DNA from: Deltaproteobacteria bacterium
GTDB lineage: Bacteria; Myxococcota; Myxococcia; Myxococcales; Myxococcaceae
NCBI GenBank assembly: GCA_016875515.1
Contig: VGRA01000114.1
Coordinates: 1 to 7,501, forward strand
DNA: 7,501 bases
Reading direction: 5' to 3'
Position numbers and translations under genes: made by a program. Shown here piece after piece: positions 6,905 to 7,501 of this stretch. Each line of letters starts with the position of its first letter. Position 1 is the first letter of the stretch. The notes beneath the pieces were generated by a model. The model did no database searches and had not been told where the DNA came from. It saw nothing but the letters and a program-made list of their open reading frames with translations.

Positions 6905-6974
6905 GCCGGGCGCGGCAAGCCCTGGCGCGGCGCGGTGGCGTCCGTTGCTGCGGCGGGCTATTCCCCCGCTTCGC

Positions 6975-7501
6975 ATGGACTTCGAGAGTCTCCGGGTAGA
7001 GCGGGATGGGCACGTGGCGGAGCTGGTGCTGCGGGGCCCCGGGAAGGGCAACGCGCTGGGGCCTGCCTTCTGGCGGGAGATGCCGGAGGCGCTGAAGCTG
7101 CTCGAGGCAGACGACTCGGTGCGGTGCGTGCTGCTGCGCGGCGAGGGGCGCGACTTCACCTACGGGCTGGACCTGCCGGGGATGCTGGAGTCCCTGGGGC
7201 CCCTCATCATGGGGGAGAACACCGCGGCGGAGCGGACGCGGCTGCACCGGATGATTCTTTCCATGCAGGGGGCCACCGAGGGGCTGGCGCGGATGACCAA
7301 GCCGGTGGTGGCGGCGCTGCACGGCTGGTGCATTGGGGGCGGGCTCAACCTGGTGGCGGCGGCGGACATCCGGTTCGCGGAGGCGTCCGCGCGCTTCAGC
7401 CTGCGCGAGGTGAAGCTGGCCATCGTGGCGGACATGGGGGCGCTGCAGCGGCTGCCGCGCGTCATCGGGGAAGGGCATACGCGGGAACTGGCGCTGACGG
7501 G
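6975..7501 (+). CDS. Enoyl-CoA hydratase/isomerase family protein, dienoyl-CoA isomerase (ECH1)-like, 3' truncated
   Basis: The first 175 codons of a crotonase-fold enzyme are present; the rest is beyond the window. Landmarks: the N-terminal strand LRVERDGHVAELVL; the oxyanion-hole loop GRDFTYGLDL (58-67), like ECH1 FTSGIDL; the second oxyanion segment HGWCIGGG (116-123); then LREVKLAIVADMGALQRLP (143-161). The last segment closely follows rat peroxisomal/mitochondrial ECH1 (VKEVDVGLAADVGTLQRLP). In that enzyme Asp176, Glu196 and Asp204 line the active site. Here Glu145 and Asp153 match the last two, while the first is Asn125. The likely role is shifting double bonds of 3,5-dienoyl-CoA in unsaturated fatty acid beta-oxidation; a plain hydratase would need Glu where such enzymes have it, which is not seen. 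The ATG at 6975 has no clear Shine-Dalgarno. The 70-bp gap after the MFS gene (6905-6974) shows no terminator, so readthrough from ileS-MFS is possible. Confidence 0.88.
   Translation, partial: MDFESLRVERDGHVAELVLRGPGKGNALGPAFWREMPEALKLLEADDSVRCVLLRGEGRDFTYGLDLPGMLESLGPLIMGENTAAERTRLHRMILSMQGATEGLARMTKPVVAALHGWCIGGGLNLVAAADIRFAEASARFSLREVKLAIVADMGALQRLPRVIGEGHTRELALT

Noticed and set aside
5870..7159. A 429-codon antisense open frame spanning the MFS and crotonase genes
   Set aside because: Arg/His/Pro-rich shadow crossing two well-supported genes with no motif of its own.

Overview
The window is very GC-rich DNA with strong G/C preference at third codon positions. It most likely comes from a myxobacterium (Myxococcota, suborder Cystobacterineae, the Myxococcus/Corallococcus/Stigmatella/Archangium group). 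The main support is the gene fragment at the left edge. It ends in a glycine-rich linker followed by a Cys, hydrophobic stretch and Arg cluster typical of the MYXO-CTERM surface-sorting signal. An FHA-domain sigma-54 activator next to it fits the same group. I cannot name a species.

Layout, left to right: (1) the last 70 codons of a secreted or surface MYXO-CTERM protein, + strand; (2) about 510 bp with no convincing gene, holding a GGACGGT-type inverted and direct repeat cluster about 70-110 bp before the next gene; (3) a complete 483-residue FHA / AAA+ / Fis-HTH enhancer-binding protein, + strand; (4) lspA (prolipoprotein signal peptidase), - strand, convergent with the regulator and divergent from (5) ileS (isoleucyl-tRNA synthetase, 960 residues), + strand, with 78 bp between the two start codons; (6) a 12-TM MFS transporter whose start lies inside the end of ileS; (7) after 70 bp, the first 175 codons of a crotonase-fold enzyme closest to the dienoyl-CoA isomerase (ECH1) type, cut by the right edge.

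The genes look like a mostly housekeeping block. LspA matures lipoproteins and IleRS charges tRNA-Ile. The MFS gene is probably cotranscribed and translationally coupled with ileS. The regulator and the MYXO-CTERM protein probably belong to separate units. I found no mobile element, CRISPR array, tRNA or rRNA, and no clear sign of an entirely new system. The points most worth a second look are the repeat cluster before the regulator, an Asp-to-Asn change at a known active-site position of the ECH1-like protein, loss of the usual phosphopeptide-binding Arg in the FHA domain, and an efflux-type transporter fused by overlap to an operon beside two classic antibiotic targets (IleRS and LspA).
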